DNA from: Candidatus Krumholzibacteriota bacterium
GTDB lineage: Bacteria > Krumholzibacteriota > Krumholzibacteriia > JAJRXK01
Assembly: GCA_029262065.1 (NCBI GenBank)
Contig: JAJDAC010000018.1
Coordinates: 1 to 64,000 of the forward strand
Length of the DNA: 64,000 bases
Direction of reading: 5' to 3'
The notes under the pieces were generated by a model that saw nothing but the letters and a program-made list of their open reading frames with translations, was not told where the DNA came from and searched no databases. Shown piece by piece: positions 43,627 through 53,166 of this stretch. The translations under genes and the position numbers were made by a program. Within the stretch, counting starts at the first letter, position 1; each line of letters opens with the position of its first letter.

Positions 43627-45795
43627 CTAGTCTCTCGCGTCGGCCTCACCCGACATTGCGCCGCCCTCTTCGCCGGGAACCGGGAAACCACGATCACGCA
43701 TGAGCGCTTCGATCTTGGCATCACGTCCACGGAACATGCGATACGCGTCGGCCGGATCGACCGCATTGCGTACCGAGAACAGGTGCTTCACCAGCTTGGC
43801 GGCCACGTCCTTGTCGTAGAAGCCACCGGGGGCTTCCTTGAACGCTTCGGCCGCATCGGAGGTAAGAACATCGGCCCACATGTAGCCGTAGTAGCCCGAA
43901 GAGTAACCCTCACCCGAGAACACGTGCCCAAAGTGCGGGCTACGGTGCCGCATGGGTAGTTCCTTGGGCATGTTCAACGAGGCCAGGGCTTCGCGCTCGA
44001 AGGCATCGGGGTCCAGACCGGTCGGGTCCATCGTGTGGTACTTCATGTCCATCAGGGCTGAGGCCAGGTACTCGGTGGTCTTGAAGCCCTGATTGAACGT
44101 GGCCGCCTTCTTGATCTTGGTGACCAGCTCGGCCGGAATGGGCTTACCCGTTTCGTAGTGCACCAGGTAGTTGTCGATGACCTTGTCGGTCAAGACCCAC
44201 CGCTCGAGCAACTGCGACTGGAACTCGGTGTAGTCGCGCACGCCTCCGTTCAGCGTGGGGTAATCCACGTCCGAAGACAGGTAGTGCAAGGCATGCCCGA
44301 ATTCGTGGAACAGCGTTTCCGCATCGGACCACGAAATGAGCACGGGCTCGCCCGGCGTGCCCTCGATGAAGTTGGAGTTGTTCGAGCACAGGACGTTCTT
44401 GCGACCGTCGAGCTTGTCGTGGCTGCGGTACGTCGTAGCCCAGGCGCCGGATCGCTTGCCCTGACGAGCGTAGGCATCGAGGTACCAAAGACCCACGTGC
44501 ATGCCGTTGTTGCGATTGGTCACTTCGAACACTTCCACGTCCTCGTGGAAGGTGGGCACCGTTCCCGCCTTCACCGGCGTAAACTGGAATCCAAACAGCT
44601 CGCCCGCCACGAAGAACATGGCATCGCGTAGCTTGGCCAGCTGTAGGTACTGCTTCACCTCGTCCGAGTCCAGATCGTACTTCGCGCGACGCACCTTTTC
44701 GGCGTAGTGACGATAGTCCCACGGCTCGATGGTTATTTTCGCACCTTCGGCGTCGGCCACGGCCTGCATATCGGTCACTTCTTCGGCCACACGCGCGATG
44801 GCGGCGGGCCACACGGCTTCCATGAGTTCCAACGCCCGCTCGGGCGTCTTGGCCATGCGATCTTCCAGACGCCACGACGCATAGTTCTTGTAACCCAGTA
44901 AATTCACGCGCTCGTGACGCAAAGCCAAAATCTCGGAGATGAGCTTGTTGTTATCGTACTCATCGCCGTTGTCACCACGGGAGTAGTAGGTACGCCACAC
45001 CTTTTCGCGCAGGTCACGTTCGGTGGAGAACGTGAGGAACGGATCCATTGAAGAACGCGTATTGGTGACCGCGTACTTTCCCTCGTGCTCACGCTCGGTG
45101 GCGGCCGCCGCGGCACCCTTTATGTAGGATTCGGACAAGCCACCCAGCTGGGTCTCATCCAGGTAGGTTACGTAGCCCTCTTCATCGGCCAGCACGTTGT
45201 TGGAGAACGCGGTGTGCAGCTCGGCGAGCCGCTTGTTGATCGCGGCGTAGCGTTCTTTGGCCTCGCCGGTCAGCTCGGCACCGTTGTGCGCGAAGCTATT
45301 GTAGCTGAGCCAAACCACGCGCTGCTGGTCGGGGCGAAGCGACTTCATTTCCTCGCTCTCGTAGACAGCCTTCACGCGGTTGAACAACTTTTCGTTCTGC
45401 GTGATCTTGGAGCCGTACTCGGAAAGCTTCGGTGCCATCTCGGCCTGGATCTCACGAAACTCGGGCGTGGAGCGGTTCGAACTCCAGATTCCCCAGTACG
45501 AAAACACGCGGTCGAGTTCCTTACCCGACCGTTCCATGTCCAGGATGGTGTTCTCGAAGGTGGGCGCTTCGGGGTTATTGGCAATGGCATCCAACTGCGT
45601 CAGATGGTTGGCCATACCTTCCTCGAGGGCCGGCTTCAGATGGGTAAGGTCCATCGTGTCGAACGCAGGCACGCCACCGTAGGGGCCCGTCCACTCAGTC
45701 AGTAATGGATTCATGTCATCGGCAACTGCCGGCACGGCAAGCACGACGATGGCCAAAGCCACCAACGCGTTGCGCAGGGATATCTTGCGGTCCAT
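43627..45795 (-). CDS. dcp: M3 family oligopeptidase/dipeptidyl carboxypeptidase (Dcp-like), exported
   Basis: 722 residues. ATG at 45795 with GGAGAG upstream, followed by a signal peptide (MDRKISLRNALVALAIVV...VAD); an in-frame codon 22 residues earlier is not used by my reading. The M3 zinc site is HEFGHALHYLSS with DYTEFQSQLLERW further on, and the final H-G-Y-Y pattern in GYSSGYYGYMWADV, both conserved in Dcp/THOP. It trims C-terminal dipeptides from unfolded peptides, in this organism outside the cytosol. It is coupled to a kinase/regulator pair, an unusual setting. Confidence 0.9.
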   Translation of the reverse strand: MDRKISLRNALVALAIVVLAVPAVADDMNPLLTEWTGPYGGVPAFDTMDLTHLKPALEEGMANHLTQLDAIANNPEAPTFENTILDMERSGKELDRVFSYWGIWSSNRSTPEFREIQAEMAPKLSEYGSKITQNEKLFNRVKAVYESEEMKSLRPDQQRVVWLSYNSFAHNGAELTGEAKERYAAINKRLAELHTAFSNNVLADEEGYVTYLDETQLGGLSESYIKGAAAAATEREHEGKYAVTNTRSSMDPFLTFSTERDLREKVWRTYYSRGDNGDEYDNNKLISEILALRHERVNLLGYKNYASWRLEDRMAKTPERALELMEAVWPAAIARVAEEVTDMQAVADAEGAKITIEPWDYRHYAEKVRRAKYDLDSDEVKQYLQLAKLRDAMFFVAGELFGFQFTPVKAGTVPTFHEDVEVFEVTNRNNGMHVGLWYLDAYARQGKRSGAWATTYRSHDKLDGRKNVLCSNNSNFIEGTPGEPVLISWSDAETLFHEFGHALHYLSSDVDYPTLNGGVRDYTEFQSQLLERWVLTDKVIDNYLVHYETGKPIPAELVTKIKKAATFNQGFKTTEYLASALMDMKYHTMDPTGLDPDAFEREALASLNMPKELPMRHRSPHFGHVFSGEGYSSGYYGYMWADVLTSDAAEAFKEAPGGFYDKDVAAKLVKHLFSVRNAVDPADAYRMFRGRDAKIEALMRDRGFPVPGEEGGAMSGEADARD

Positions 45796-45934
45796 GGGAT
45801 CGTCTCTCCATACGGGGTTTGTCCATCGGGGAATGAGGCGCGGATGAGTGTACGGCGGCATCGGCGAAAAGGGTAGGCCCAGTGGCTATCCTTCCCAAGG
45901 GGTCACGAAACCACTCCGCCAGCGTAATCAGGGT

Positions 45935-46156
45935 ATGTATACGCCTCATGTAAACGCAGTGGGCCTCACGGAGTTCCCATCTGAACTAACCGGGACGACG
46001 GCGCAACGCCCAATAATACAGAGGGTTATCGCCGGTTTCATGCTCGGCGTATTCCTGCTGGTGGTGGTCACCACGTCCGTGGTCAGCCTCGGACGCTACT
46101 GCCTGACGAGCGACGGCGGAGACACGGACGGCCTACGAACCGAGGCCCAACACTGA
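45935..46156 (+). CDS. Possible small single-pass membrane protein
   Basis: 73 residues: one membrane helix (FMLGVFLLVVVTTSVVSLG) between a short polar head and an acidic tail. Codons of the second half are GC-rich at position three, as in real genes here, but the first half is not, and no good ribosome site precedes ATG 45935. The ATG at 46040 could also start it. It would fill an otherwise empty 410-bp gap between the M3 and MBOAT genes. Confidence 0.35.
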   Translation: MYTPHVNAVGLTEFPSELTGTTAQRPIIQRVIAGFMLGVFLLVVVTTSVVSLGRYCLTSDGGDTDGLRTEAQH

Positions 46157-46209
46157 CGTTCATCACTCGACTCGCTCGACGGCCCACCCCGGACTGAACG
46201 AACCGCTGG

Positions 46210-47592
46210 TCAGAACTGGAAATAGATGAACGGGTTTGGATTCCCCACGGGGAAGGCCAGGCACAACCCAAGAAGAAAGAATATCAACACCGGGGTCAGC
46301 CAGCTGCCCACGGGCCACGATCGCAACGCGCGCAATCGTGTGCCCAGGGCCACGTGCCAAAGGGCCACGACGGCTACGGCCCCAATGGCGAAAGGATGCC
46401 ACCAGTCGATCCCCGCCGACTCCACGCCGAACATCGCGGCGAGCATCCGCCGTGCGGCGTCCAGGTCCTGGGCGCGAAAGAACACCCAGCCCACCAGTAC
46501 CACCAACATCGACCAGACCCAGCCGGTCAACCCCGCGAACTCAAAGTTGCGACCGCGTAACCAGCGCTCGATACACAAGACGGAACCGTGCCATGCCCCC
46601 CACACCAGGAAATGGAACGCCGCACCGTGCCAAAGTCCGCCCAGCAACATGGTAAGCATGAGATTCACGTAGGTGCGCGTCGATCCGCGTCGACTGCCAC
46701 CAAGGGGGATGTACAGGTAGTCCCGCAGCCACGTCGAAAGAGATATGTGCCAGCGGTGCCAGAAATCAGTCAGGCTGGTGGCGCGGAAGGGATGACGGAA
46801 GTTCTCGTCGAAATCGTAGCCCAACATGCGCGCGGCCCCGATGGCCATGTCTGAATACCCGGAAAAGTCGGCGTAGATCTGTACCGCGTAGGCCGCCACG
46901 GCCAACCAGGTCGTGCCCATTCCAAAGGCACCCGCATCGACGAAGACGCCGTCTACGAACACCGCCACCCGATCGGCAATGAATACCTTCTTGAAGAATC
47001 CAAAGCTGAACTGGCGAAAGCCCACCAACAGTCGTTCCAGCGTTGGCCCGCGGTCCTGCCGAAACTGAGGCAACAGGTGCGAGGCCCGCACGATCGGACC
47101 GGCCACGAGCTGAGGAAAGAACCCAACAAACAAGGCGAACTCCAACGGATCGTCCGTCGCCTCCAGCCGCCCACGGTAGACATCGATGGTGTAGCTCAAC
47201 GTCTGGAACGTGTAGAAGGAGATGCCGATGGGCAGAACCAGGTCCAGGCCCTGCGGATTCCAACCCAGCGGTGCAAGGGTGGCCGCCAAGGATTCGACGA
47301 AGAAGTCGAAGTATTTGAAGGAGACGAGCAGGCCCAGATTGACAACCAGGCTCGTTACCAGAAACGCGCGACGCCTTCTCGGTGCATTCGTAGTTCGTAG
47401 ACCCACGCCGACCGCGTAGTCGACACCGGTCGACAGCAGGATCAATCCCAGAAAGCGCCAGTCCCAGAACGCGTAGAAGTAGTAACTCGCAAGCAGCAGA
47501 AGACTCTGGCGGGCCCGCGCCGAGGGCAGCCACCTCGTCGCGATCAGGCATACCAGGAACAGACCGGCGAATTCAATCTGGGTGAACAGCAC
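46210..47592 (-). CDS. MBOAT-family membrane O-acyltransferase (AlgI-like)
   Basis: 460 residues, about 11-12 membrane helices. Start at GTG 47592 gives the family N-terminus MLFTQIEFAGLFLV with AAGGG upstream; an ATG six codons earlier is possible. Motifs: FGFFKKVFIADRVA, YADFSGYSDMAIGAARMLGY, FWHRWHISLSTWLRDYLYIPLGG (split here) and the active His in GGLWHGAAFHFLVWGAWHG. It moves acyl groups across the membrane onto extracellular glycans. The gene overlaps the 3' end of the SGNH-protein gene, giving the usual MBOAT-SGNH acylation pair. Confidence 0.85.
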   Translation of the reverse strand: MLFTQIEFAGLFLVCLIATRWLPSARARQSLLLLASYYFYAFWDWRFLGLILLSTGVDYAVGVGLRTTNAPRRRRAFLVTSLVVNLGLLVSFKYFDFFVESLAATLAPLGWNPQGLDLVLPIGISFYTFQTLSYTIDVYRGRLEATDDPLEFALFVGFFPQLVAGPIVRASHLLPQFRQDRGPTLERLLVGFRQFSFGFFKKVFIADRVAVFVDGVFVDAGAFGMGTTWLAVAAYAVQIYADFSGYSDMAIGAARMLGYDFDENFRHPFRATSLTDFWHRWHISLSTWLRDYLYIPLGGSRRGSTRTYVNLMLTMLLGGLWHGAAFHFLVWGAWHGSVLCIERWLRGRNFEFAGLTGWVWSMLVVLVGWVFFRAQDLDAARRMLAAMFGVESAGIDWWHPFAIGAVAVVALWHVALGTRLRALRSWPVGSWLTPVLIFFLLGLCLAFPVGNPNPFIYFQF

Positions 47593-48733
47593 TCGCCGAC
47601 CCTTCGCCATCCAGCACCCGGCTGGCCCACAAGATCAGCGCGTCGGCCAGCACCTTTTGTCCGTCCCCATTCAGATGCCCACGTCCAATGCGGCCGTTGT
47701 GGAAGCCCATGGGCGTCCGGCCGCTGCTTTCGAAATGCGCCGCCAGGGCGCCTGAAAGATCGATGAACTCGATGCCTTCCTGTCGACACATCGCGCCGAA
47801 ACGCGCGGCCAGATCAGCGACCGGATGCTCGAGCAGAACACGTCCGTCGTCGAGGTACGGAACACGTGGGGCGTAGAGAATTGCGAGGGGAGCATCGGTG
47901 GAAGCCCGCAACTCGCGCAACGCGAACTGCCAGGCGGCCGGATCGACATCGTACAGCTCGGGCCAACGGCGCCAGCGATTTGCTTCGGTGGGCACCGGCC
48001 CCACTCGCCAGCGTAGTGGTTCGCTACCAATTGGGTTGCGATGAGCCACGAAGAGCCGATGAATCGGGGTCCAGAGAAAATCAAGCCGACTCCGCGCAAG
48101 TCGCTCGCGCAAGGCAGGCCAGGGCGGCTCGCGCCGGTGCTCGGAGAACTCGAACCGGGGACGTTCAATGAACGTCGTCCCGTTGGGCGAGACGTCAAAC
48201 AGGTCAGGCAACACCACGACATGGGCGGAGAAATTTTTGATGGCCTCGTAGCGCGGCAGCAACGCAACGACATCCGCGACGGCGCGCCCAGGATAGCCCA
48301 CGGCCACAGTGGTAACGGTGGGCTGGCCTACCCAGCGCTCCCGAAACCGGGCACCAAACTTTTCATCGTCGTCCACGTGGGCCGACTGGATGAAGGAATC
48401 GCCCCAGACCCCCACCGCGAAGCTCGCCTTCGCTTCCACATCGTCGGCAAGCAACCCGTGAGAGGCGTAGCGGGTGGTAGCCCACCCCTCGCTTCGAAAG
48501 CGTAGCTTCGCGCCCGGCCGCGGCAGATGCCGTCCGATCTTTTCATCGAACTGTTCGGGCTCGATCGAGTTGACGAACTCGGCCCCGAATGCCCAGAGCA
48601 ACAGCCCGGATGCCAGGGCGCCGACGAACCACCGGCCCAACACCAACGGCTGGGCGGTTTCGTCTCGCAACGAAGATGGCGGCGGAAGGAAATCGGGCAA
48701 CGCTTGCTCTCCGGCGGGAGACGGGAGCAGCAT
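47573..48733 (-). CDS. SGNH-like acyltransferase/hydrolase partner of the MBOAT protein
   Basis: 386 residues; one N-terminal membrane helix (WFVGALASGLLLWAFGA), the rest periplasmic. Block I GVWGDSFIQSAH (Ser nucleophile in GDS) and block V MGFHNGRIGRGHLNGDGQKV (His) support an AlgX/AlgJ-like fold. It would take the acyl group delivered by the MBOAT protein and attach it to a glycan. ATG 48733 is used; it has no clear ribosome site, and a TTG at 48748 is the alternative. It overlaps the MBOAT start by 20 bp. Confidence 0.75.
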   Translation of the reverse strand: MLLPSPAGEQALPDFLPPPSSLRDETAQPLVLGRWFVGALASGLLLWAFGAEFVNSIEPEQFDEKIGRHLPRPGAKLRFRSEGWATTRYASHGLLADDVEAKASFAVGVWGDSFIQSAHVDDDEKFGARFRERWVGQPTVTTVAVGYPGRAVADVVALLPRYEAIKNFSAHVVVLPDLFDVSPNGTTFIERPRFEFSEHRREPPWPALRERLARSRLDFLWTPIHRLFVAHRNPIGSEPLRWRVGPVPTEANRWRRWPELYDVDPAAWQFALRELRASTDAPLAILYAPRVPYLDDGRVLLEHPVADLAARFGAMCRQEGIEFIDLSGALAAHFESSGRTPMGFHNGRIGRGHLNGDGQKVLADALILWASRVLDGEGSASAVHPD

Positions 48734-48760
48734 AGTCGAACCGCGCAATCGAATACGAGG

Positions 48761-51220
48761 CTATTCGGCTCGAAGAACCGCCAAAGGTAAGGCATGGGTG
48801 GGATGCCAGGCCACCAACGCCGCGCTGGCGATAGCGCAAACGACGGCGACGGCCACGAGCAGTAGTCCCTGGTAAGCATCAAAGGCCACGTTCGCGCTGG
48901 AGAATCGCGCGTTGGTCACCGCCACCGAAACGGCTAGGACGCACACTCCGACCCCGCCTCCGATGAGACCCAGCAGCGCATTCTCGAACACGACCGTGCC
49001 CAGAACCTGCGAACTGGTGTAGCCCACCGCCTTCAGAATTCCCAACTCGCGTCGTCGCTCCAACATGGATAAGCCCACCGCGTTGGCAATGAGAATTGCC
49101 CCTGCGACCAGCGCGAGTGCCGCGACCGCCACCACGAACCAGAAGAAGCCCACGAAGAACCGGTTCACCGCGTTGGCAATGGCGTCTTTGCCAATGACCA
49201 CCGCGTCCGGCAGGTGTTTTCCGAGTGTGCCCGCCACCTCGCTTAGCCGATCCGCGGGCGCGGCCACCGACACTTCCATGGGAATGTTGGGACCAGCCAA
49301 TTGAGTGACAACCTGCCACGGAACAATGAGTGCGCGCGGCGGTGCGGCGATATCCAGGCCACTGCCTCCATCGACCCGAAAGATGCCGGCAATCGTGACG
49401 GTGGTGGTATCGATGCCACCGCAAATCCTCAGAGAATCTCCAACCGATAGGTCGGCGCGTTGCGCACGCTGCGCGTCAACGTACGCAGCTCGTTCGGGCG
49501 GCACCGACAGGCTGTCGGTAAGCACCAGATTCCAGCGAATGCGCTCGGGACGACGACCAACCACGTCCGAGTAGCGAACGAGCTCGCGACCCTCTGCCGT
49601 CGTGACCTGAGCCTCGAGGAGGTAGTCACGAAACGCAGCCGGATTTCCCGCCGCTACCAGGGCCCGGCTCAATGCCGGCTCGTCGCCGCTTTGGGCGAAG
49701 ACGCGAATGTTGACCCCCGACAGATCCATGGTCCGCTCCCGACGACCCGATTCCGCATTGAACAACGCGATCATAGCGAAGCCAATGGCCACCACACCGA
49801 CAAACAAGGCCACCACCGCGAACGTTGCACGCAGGGGTTGGTAACGCAGGTTGCGTCGGGCCATACCCAATAGCGGTAGGGAAGGCATGGGAACGCGGGC
49901 GATGATCCAAAGTAACGCCGCGAACATGGCCCCCAGGGCGATCAGGCCCACAATACCCGCAGCCACGACCCCAAAACCCCAGAGCCATGAGCCCAGAACC
50001 ACGCTGCTTAGCAGCGCGAACACAACCAACAACGCTGCGTATAAACCGATGGTCTGGGCCCGGCGATGCTTGGTGAGCGCGGGAGGAAGGTCGCGAAGCA
50101 GCATGGAAGGACGAACGTCGCTCGCGCGGACGATCGCCACCATTCCGAAAATCAACGTCGTGAGCGTGCCCACCAGAACGCCGCCCGCCGCCGCCACCGG
50201 ACGAATCTCGTAACTCAACAGAAACGGCATGGTCTGCGCGATCAGGTTCATGAGCCCATAAGCCAATGTAAGACCCAAGGCGACACCCAACGCGCTGCCC
50301 AGTACGCCCAGCATGACCGCCTCGGTGGCAAACAACGCCAGCAGATGCTCTTGTTGGTAACCCAAGGTCTTCAACGTGGCGATCTCCCTGCGTCGTCGCG
50401 CCAGCAATACCTGCATGGTATTGGCCACGCCCACCGCACCCAGCAGCAACCCCAACAACCCGGTGCCCGTAAGCAAATATCTGAGAATCTGATCCACTTG
50501 CGAATCCGAACGCGCGGCCAAAACTTCGACGTCCCAGCCAGCCGCCTCCAGTTCAGTCTTGGCCGACTCGGGCATGGAGTGGCGCGCGGCCACCTGCGTA
50601 ACGCGCAGACCCTGGGCATCCGCGGTTACCAGGCTGTAGAACACGGTGAGGCCCAACTGCGCGGGAGTCTGATTCAGTACACCGGTCACCCGCAAGTGAA
50701 CCGGCGCGGAGTGGGGCGATCCGAACACGGAGAATGACTCTCCCAACGCCAAACCATATAGATCGGCCAGATCGCGCGTTACGACGGCAGTGCCGTCATC
50801 AGCCAGCAGGTCGACCAACGAAGCACCCGGTGGTTCCCGCAGTTCCATGGTTCCGTAGAGCGGAAACCTCTCAGGATCTATTCCGAGCGCCCGATTCAAC
50901 AACGACGCCTGGCCCGAGCCCGGGCGCTTCAGCCAGCGCGCACCGGCCGAGGCGAGCGGAGAGACCGCTTCAGCGCCGGCCGCCGTCAGCGCATCCAACG
51001 CTTCGTTCAATGCAAACGGAGTTGCGCGCGAGAGCATCAGGTCGCCTCCGGCCGCCACCCGCGGCGGAACCAGACCAACTCGCTCGATGATGAAACCCAA
51101 CTGCTGCAGGGACACGAGGGACATCACACCAAAGGCCACGCAGGCCACGGCAATGGCCGACCGCTGACCTCCACGACGCAGAGACCGCCAGGCGTAGCCT
51201 GCACAGAACTTCACGCTCAC
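48761..51220 (-). CDS. FtsX-family ABC transporter permease (duplicated)
   Basis: 819 residues from GTG, overlapping the ATPase stop (GTGA). Two FtsX/MacB-type halves: N-terminal helix with a periplasmic domain and three helices near residues 240-385 (LTGTGLLGLLLGAVGVANTM, TLKTLGYQQEHLLALFATEA), and a repeat with FFWFVVAVAALALVAGAILI, RRRELGILKAVGYTSSQVLG and GLLLVAVAVVC at the end. Such permeases extract or export lipoproteins and envelope molecules with the LolD-like ATPase. No LolC/E-type lipoprotein-hook was identified. Confidence 0.88.
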   Translation of the reverse strand: MSVKFCAGYAWRSLRRGGQRSAIAVACVAFGVMSLVSLQQLGFIIERVGLVPPRVAAGGDLMLSRATPFALNEALDALTAAGAEAVSPLASAGARWLKRPGSGQASLLNRALGIDPERFPLYGTMELREPPGASLVDLLADDGTAVVTRDLADLYGLALGESFSVFGSPHSAPVHLRVTGVLNQTPAQLGLTVFYSLVTADAQGLRVTQVAARHSMPESAKTELEAAGWDVEVLAARSDSQVDQILRYLLTGTGLLGLLLGAVGVANTMQVLLARRRREIATLKTLGYQQEHLLALFATEAVMLGVLGSALGVALGLTLAYGLMNLIAQTMPFLLSYEIRPVAAAGGVLVGTLTTLIFGMVAIVRASDVRPSMLLRDLPPALTKHRRAQTIGLYAALLVVFALLSSVVLGSWLWGFGVVAAGIVGLIALGAMFAALLWIIARVPMPSLPLLGMARRNLRYQPLRATFAVVALFVGVVAIGFAMIALFNAESGRRERTMDLSGVNIRVFAQSGDEPALSRALVAAGNPAAFRDYLLEAQVTTAEGRELVRYSDVVGRRPERIRWNLVLTDSLSVPPERAAYVDAQRAQRADLSVGDSLRICGGIDTTTVTIAGIFRVDGGSGLDIAAPPRALIVPWQVVTQLAGPNIPMEVSVAAPADRLSEVAGTLGKHLPDAVVIGKDAIANAVNRFFVGFFWFVVAVAALALVAGAILIANAVGLSMLERRRELGILKAVGYTSSQVLGTVVFENALLGLIGGGVGVCVLAVSVAVTNARFSSANVAFDAYQGLLLVAVAVVCAIASAALVAWHPTHALPLAVLRAE

Positions 51221-51897
51221 GACGCGGGGTCCAGTCGCCCATCCACCAGGTTCAGCACTCGCTGGGCACGCTCAGCCACCCTGGGGTCGTGGGTTACAAC
51301 GACCAGAGTGATACCCAGTTCACGATGCAGCTGTTCGAACAAGTCGAGGATGGTGGCGCTGGTTTTCGAGTCGAGGTTTCCGGTGGGCTCGTCGGCCACC
51401 AACATCGCTGGCTCGGTCACCAGCGCCCGCGCAATGGCTACCCGCTGTTGCTCGCCCCCGGAAAGCTGATGCGGTCGATGGTTGCGACGCGAGTCCAACC
51501 CCACGCGACTCAACACAGCTTTGGCCAGCTCGCTCGCCTGGCGTCTTCGCGGACCCACGTACAACGGGGCCTCCACATTCTCCTGGGCCGTCAACGTGGG
51601 TATGAGGTTGAACGACTGAAATACCACGCCGATCTTCTCGTTGCGCAAACGAGCCAGCTCGCGTTCGGACATCGAGGCGATATCCAGGCCATCGACCACA
51701 ACACTACCGCCGGTTGGTTGGTCAAGGCCCGCCAACACACCCAATAGGGTGGATTTTCCCGAGCCCGAGGGCCCGGTGATCGCAACCCACTCGCCACGCG
51801 GAATGGAGAACGAAATGCCGCGAAGGATCTCGATGGTCTGAGATCCAAGCGGAAGCGAACGCGTGAGATTTTCGATGGCCACGGCGGGGGAAGACAT
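51217..51897 (-). CDS. LolD/MacB-type ABC transporter ATPase
   Basis: 226 residues, a single complete nucleotide-binding domain: Walker A GPSGSGKSTLL, Q-loop VVFQSFNL, signature LSGGEQQRVAIARAL, Walker B MLVADEPTGNLDSKTS and the switch His in VVVTHDP. It powers the duplicated FtsX permease immediately downstream, coupled by overlap. MSSPAV... starts at 51897. Substrate unknown; a lipoprotein-export or MacB-like role is the family default. Confidence 0.92.
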   Translation of the reverse strand: MSSPAVAIENLTRSLPLGSQTIEILRGISFSIPRGEWVAITGPSGSGKSTLLGVLAGLDQPTGGSVVVDGLDIASMSERELARLRNEKIGVVFQSFNLIPTLTAQENVEAPLYVGPRRRQASELAKAVLSRVGLDSRRNHRPHQLSGGEQQRVAIARALVTEPAMLVADEPTGNLDSKTSATILDLFEQLHRELGITLVVVTHDPRVAERAQRVLNLVDGRLDPAS

Positions 51898-51969
51898 CGT
51901 GCGAGTGCTCCGGGTAGCTGGGAAAGTCGTACCCGGAGCAAACGCGTGATTGGGACAGAAGGTTACAGT

Positions 51970-52560
51970 CTAGTAACGCGCACGAACACGACCCCACGTG
52001 GGTGATACACGCCAGGTGTCGAGTTCGTCCCAGGCCACCAGTTCGAAAGCCGGTTCGTCCAGGTTGTGCTCGAAGCGCACCGGTGACGCGGTCATGCGCT
52101 GGATTCTGCTCACAACCCGCTTGCGACCGGACGTATAGGTCACGACCAGGTATGAGGCGTACGACCGGGAGACCTCGCCGTCGCAGTCCTGCCTCCACCC
52201 TCCGTCGGGAGTCATGGTCAGTTGAATCGAGACGACTTCCGATGGTTCGGTCAGACCAATTCTGGAATGAACGACGCCATTGAACAACTCATCTACGGCG
52301 CGAAGGTCTTCTTCTCGCGTCCACATCCCGTCGGGCGGGGCGAGATACGCGTGGTCCGGAGCAAAGCGGAATCGGAATCGATCGTGAAGCAACCGCTCGT
52401 ACTCCACGATGTTGAGTTCCTCGAAACTCCGCACGAGGTTCTCGATCAGTTGGTCGGGTGAGGTGGGAACTGGGTAGTGCCCATCTACCGAGTCTGCAAC
52501 CGGCGGAAGCGCGGACGCGGATTGAGTCAGAAACACGAAGAACACGAAAGAAGCAATCAT
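51970..52560 (-). CDS. Exported NTF2-like (SnoaL-fold) protein
   Basis: 196 residues from ATG 52560 (GGAGGAGCG upstream), signal peptide MIASFVFFVFLTQSASA. The mature part begins QLIENLVRSFEELNIVEYER and HDRFRFRFAPDHAY, followed by WTREEDLRAVDELFNGV and a sheet with ASYLVVTYTSGRKRVVSR, an NTF2-like cone fold. The family is common in this kind of genome and has no known role. It precedes the ABC transporter operon (72 bp gap) and may or may not be co-transcribed. Confidence 0.7.
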   Translation of the reverse strand: MIASFVFFVFLTQSASALPPVADSVDGHYPVPTSPDQLIENLVRSFEELNIVEYERLLHDRFRFRFAPDHAYLAPPDGMWTREEDLRAVDELFNGVVHSRIGLTEPSEVVSIQLTMTPDGGWRQDCDGEVSRSYASYLVVTYTSGRKRVVSRIQRMTASPVRFEHNLDEPAFELVAWDELDTWRVSPTWGRVRARY

Positions 52561-52667
52561 GGCGCTCCTCCGTGTGGGGAGGGCGGGCCACCGGTAAGAA
52601 CAAGATGCTGACGACCGCCAGCGATTGTCAACGGACGGACCGCCGAATGACCGCCACGGTATGGGTT

Positions 52668-52696
52668 TTGCACTCATCGACGGTACGTAGTATCTC
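52668..52696 (+). promoter_or_regulatory. Weak candidate promoter for the pseudopilin-like operon
   Basis: TTGCAC (52668-52673), a 17-base spacer and TATCTC (52691-52696) precede ATG 52714, which would leave an 11-base leader. The -10 match is poor (TAT only), so this is a guess. Confidence 0.25.
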
Positions 52697-52713
52697 CTAT
52701 CGAAAGCGCTCCA

Positions 52714-53166
52714 ATGGGGAATCATCGGCCATCTGCGACCATTCAGGCAATTGCAGTCACGCTGCTCTCGTGGGGCACGTTGGCCATGCCGTCGTCGAAC
52801 CGGCTGGAGTGGATGGTTCTTCAGACCGGCAGCCTGGAACACCGCGAAAATCTCTACACCGTCGTGGATGCCGCCGAGCGATACGCCGACGTTGAGGCGT
52901 TTGAGGATCCCGTACTTGGTCGGATCTACCCCGCGAACGTGGCGAGTATTCAGTCGTTCCTTCCACAGTCCGGGCTACTGAAGAACCCGTACCATTTGGC
53001 CCATACGGAGCCGGTAGACGGTGCCGCCGCCTCAGCTGGCCAGGTGGGCTACACGGTGCGGGTGATCAGTAGCGAGAACCGTGGATTCGCCGCTTCGCTA
53101 TTTGGGTACGAAACGGAAGCCGGAGGGGTGTATCGCCTCTACGGAGAGCTGGATCAGGACCCATGA
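52714..53166 (+). CDS. Pseudopilin-like protein, copy 1
   Basis: 150 residues. N-terminal hydrophobic helix (TIQAIAVTLLSWGTLAM), then ENLYTVVDAAERYADVEAFE, a helix as in pseudopilins (the usual ...A.E.FA pattern), GRIYPANV, LLKNPYHLAHTEPVDGAAAS and AGQVGYTV ending in a small sheet. The order (helix, YP, NP, G-x-V-G-Y) matches type II/IV minor pilin domains, but the G-FTLIE prepilin-peptidase site is missing. Stop overlaps the start of the next copy (ATGA). Membrane-anchored surface role is inference. Confidence 0.55.
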   Translation: MGNHRPSATIQAIAVTLLSWGTLAMPSSNRLEWMVLQTGSLEHRENLYTVVDAAERYADVEAFEDPVLGRIYPANVASIQSFLPQSGLLKNPYHLAHTEPVDGAAASAGQVGYTVRVISSENRGFAASLFGYETEAGGVYRLYGELDQDP

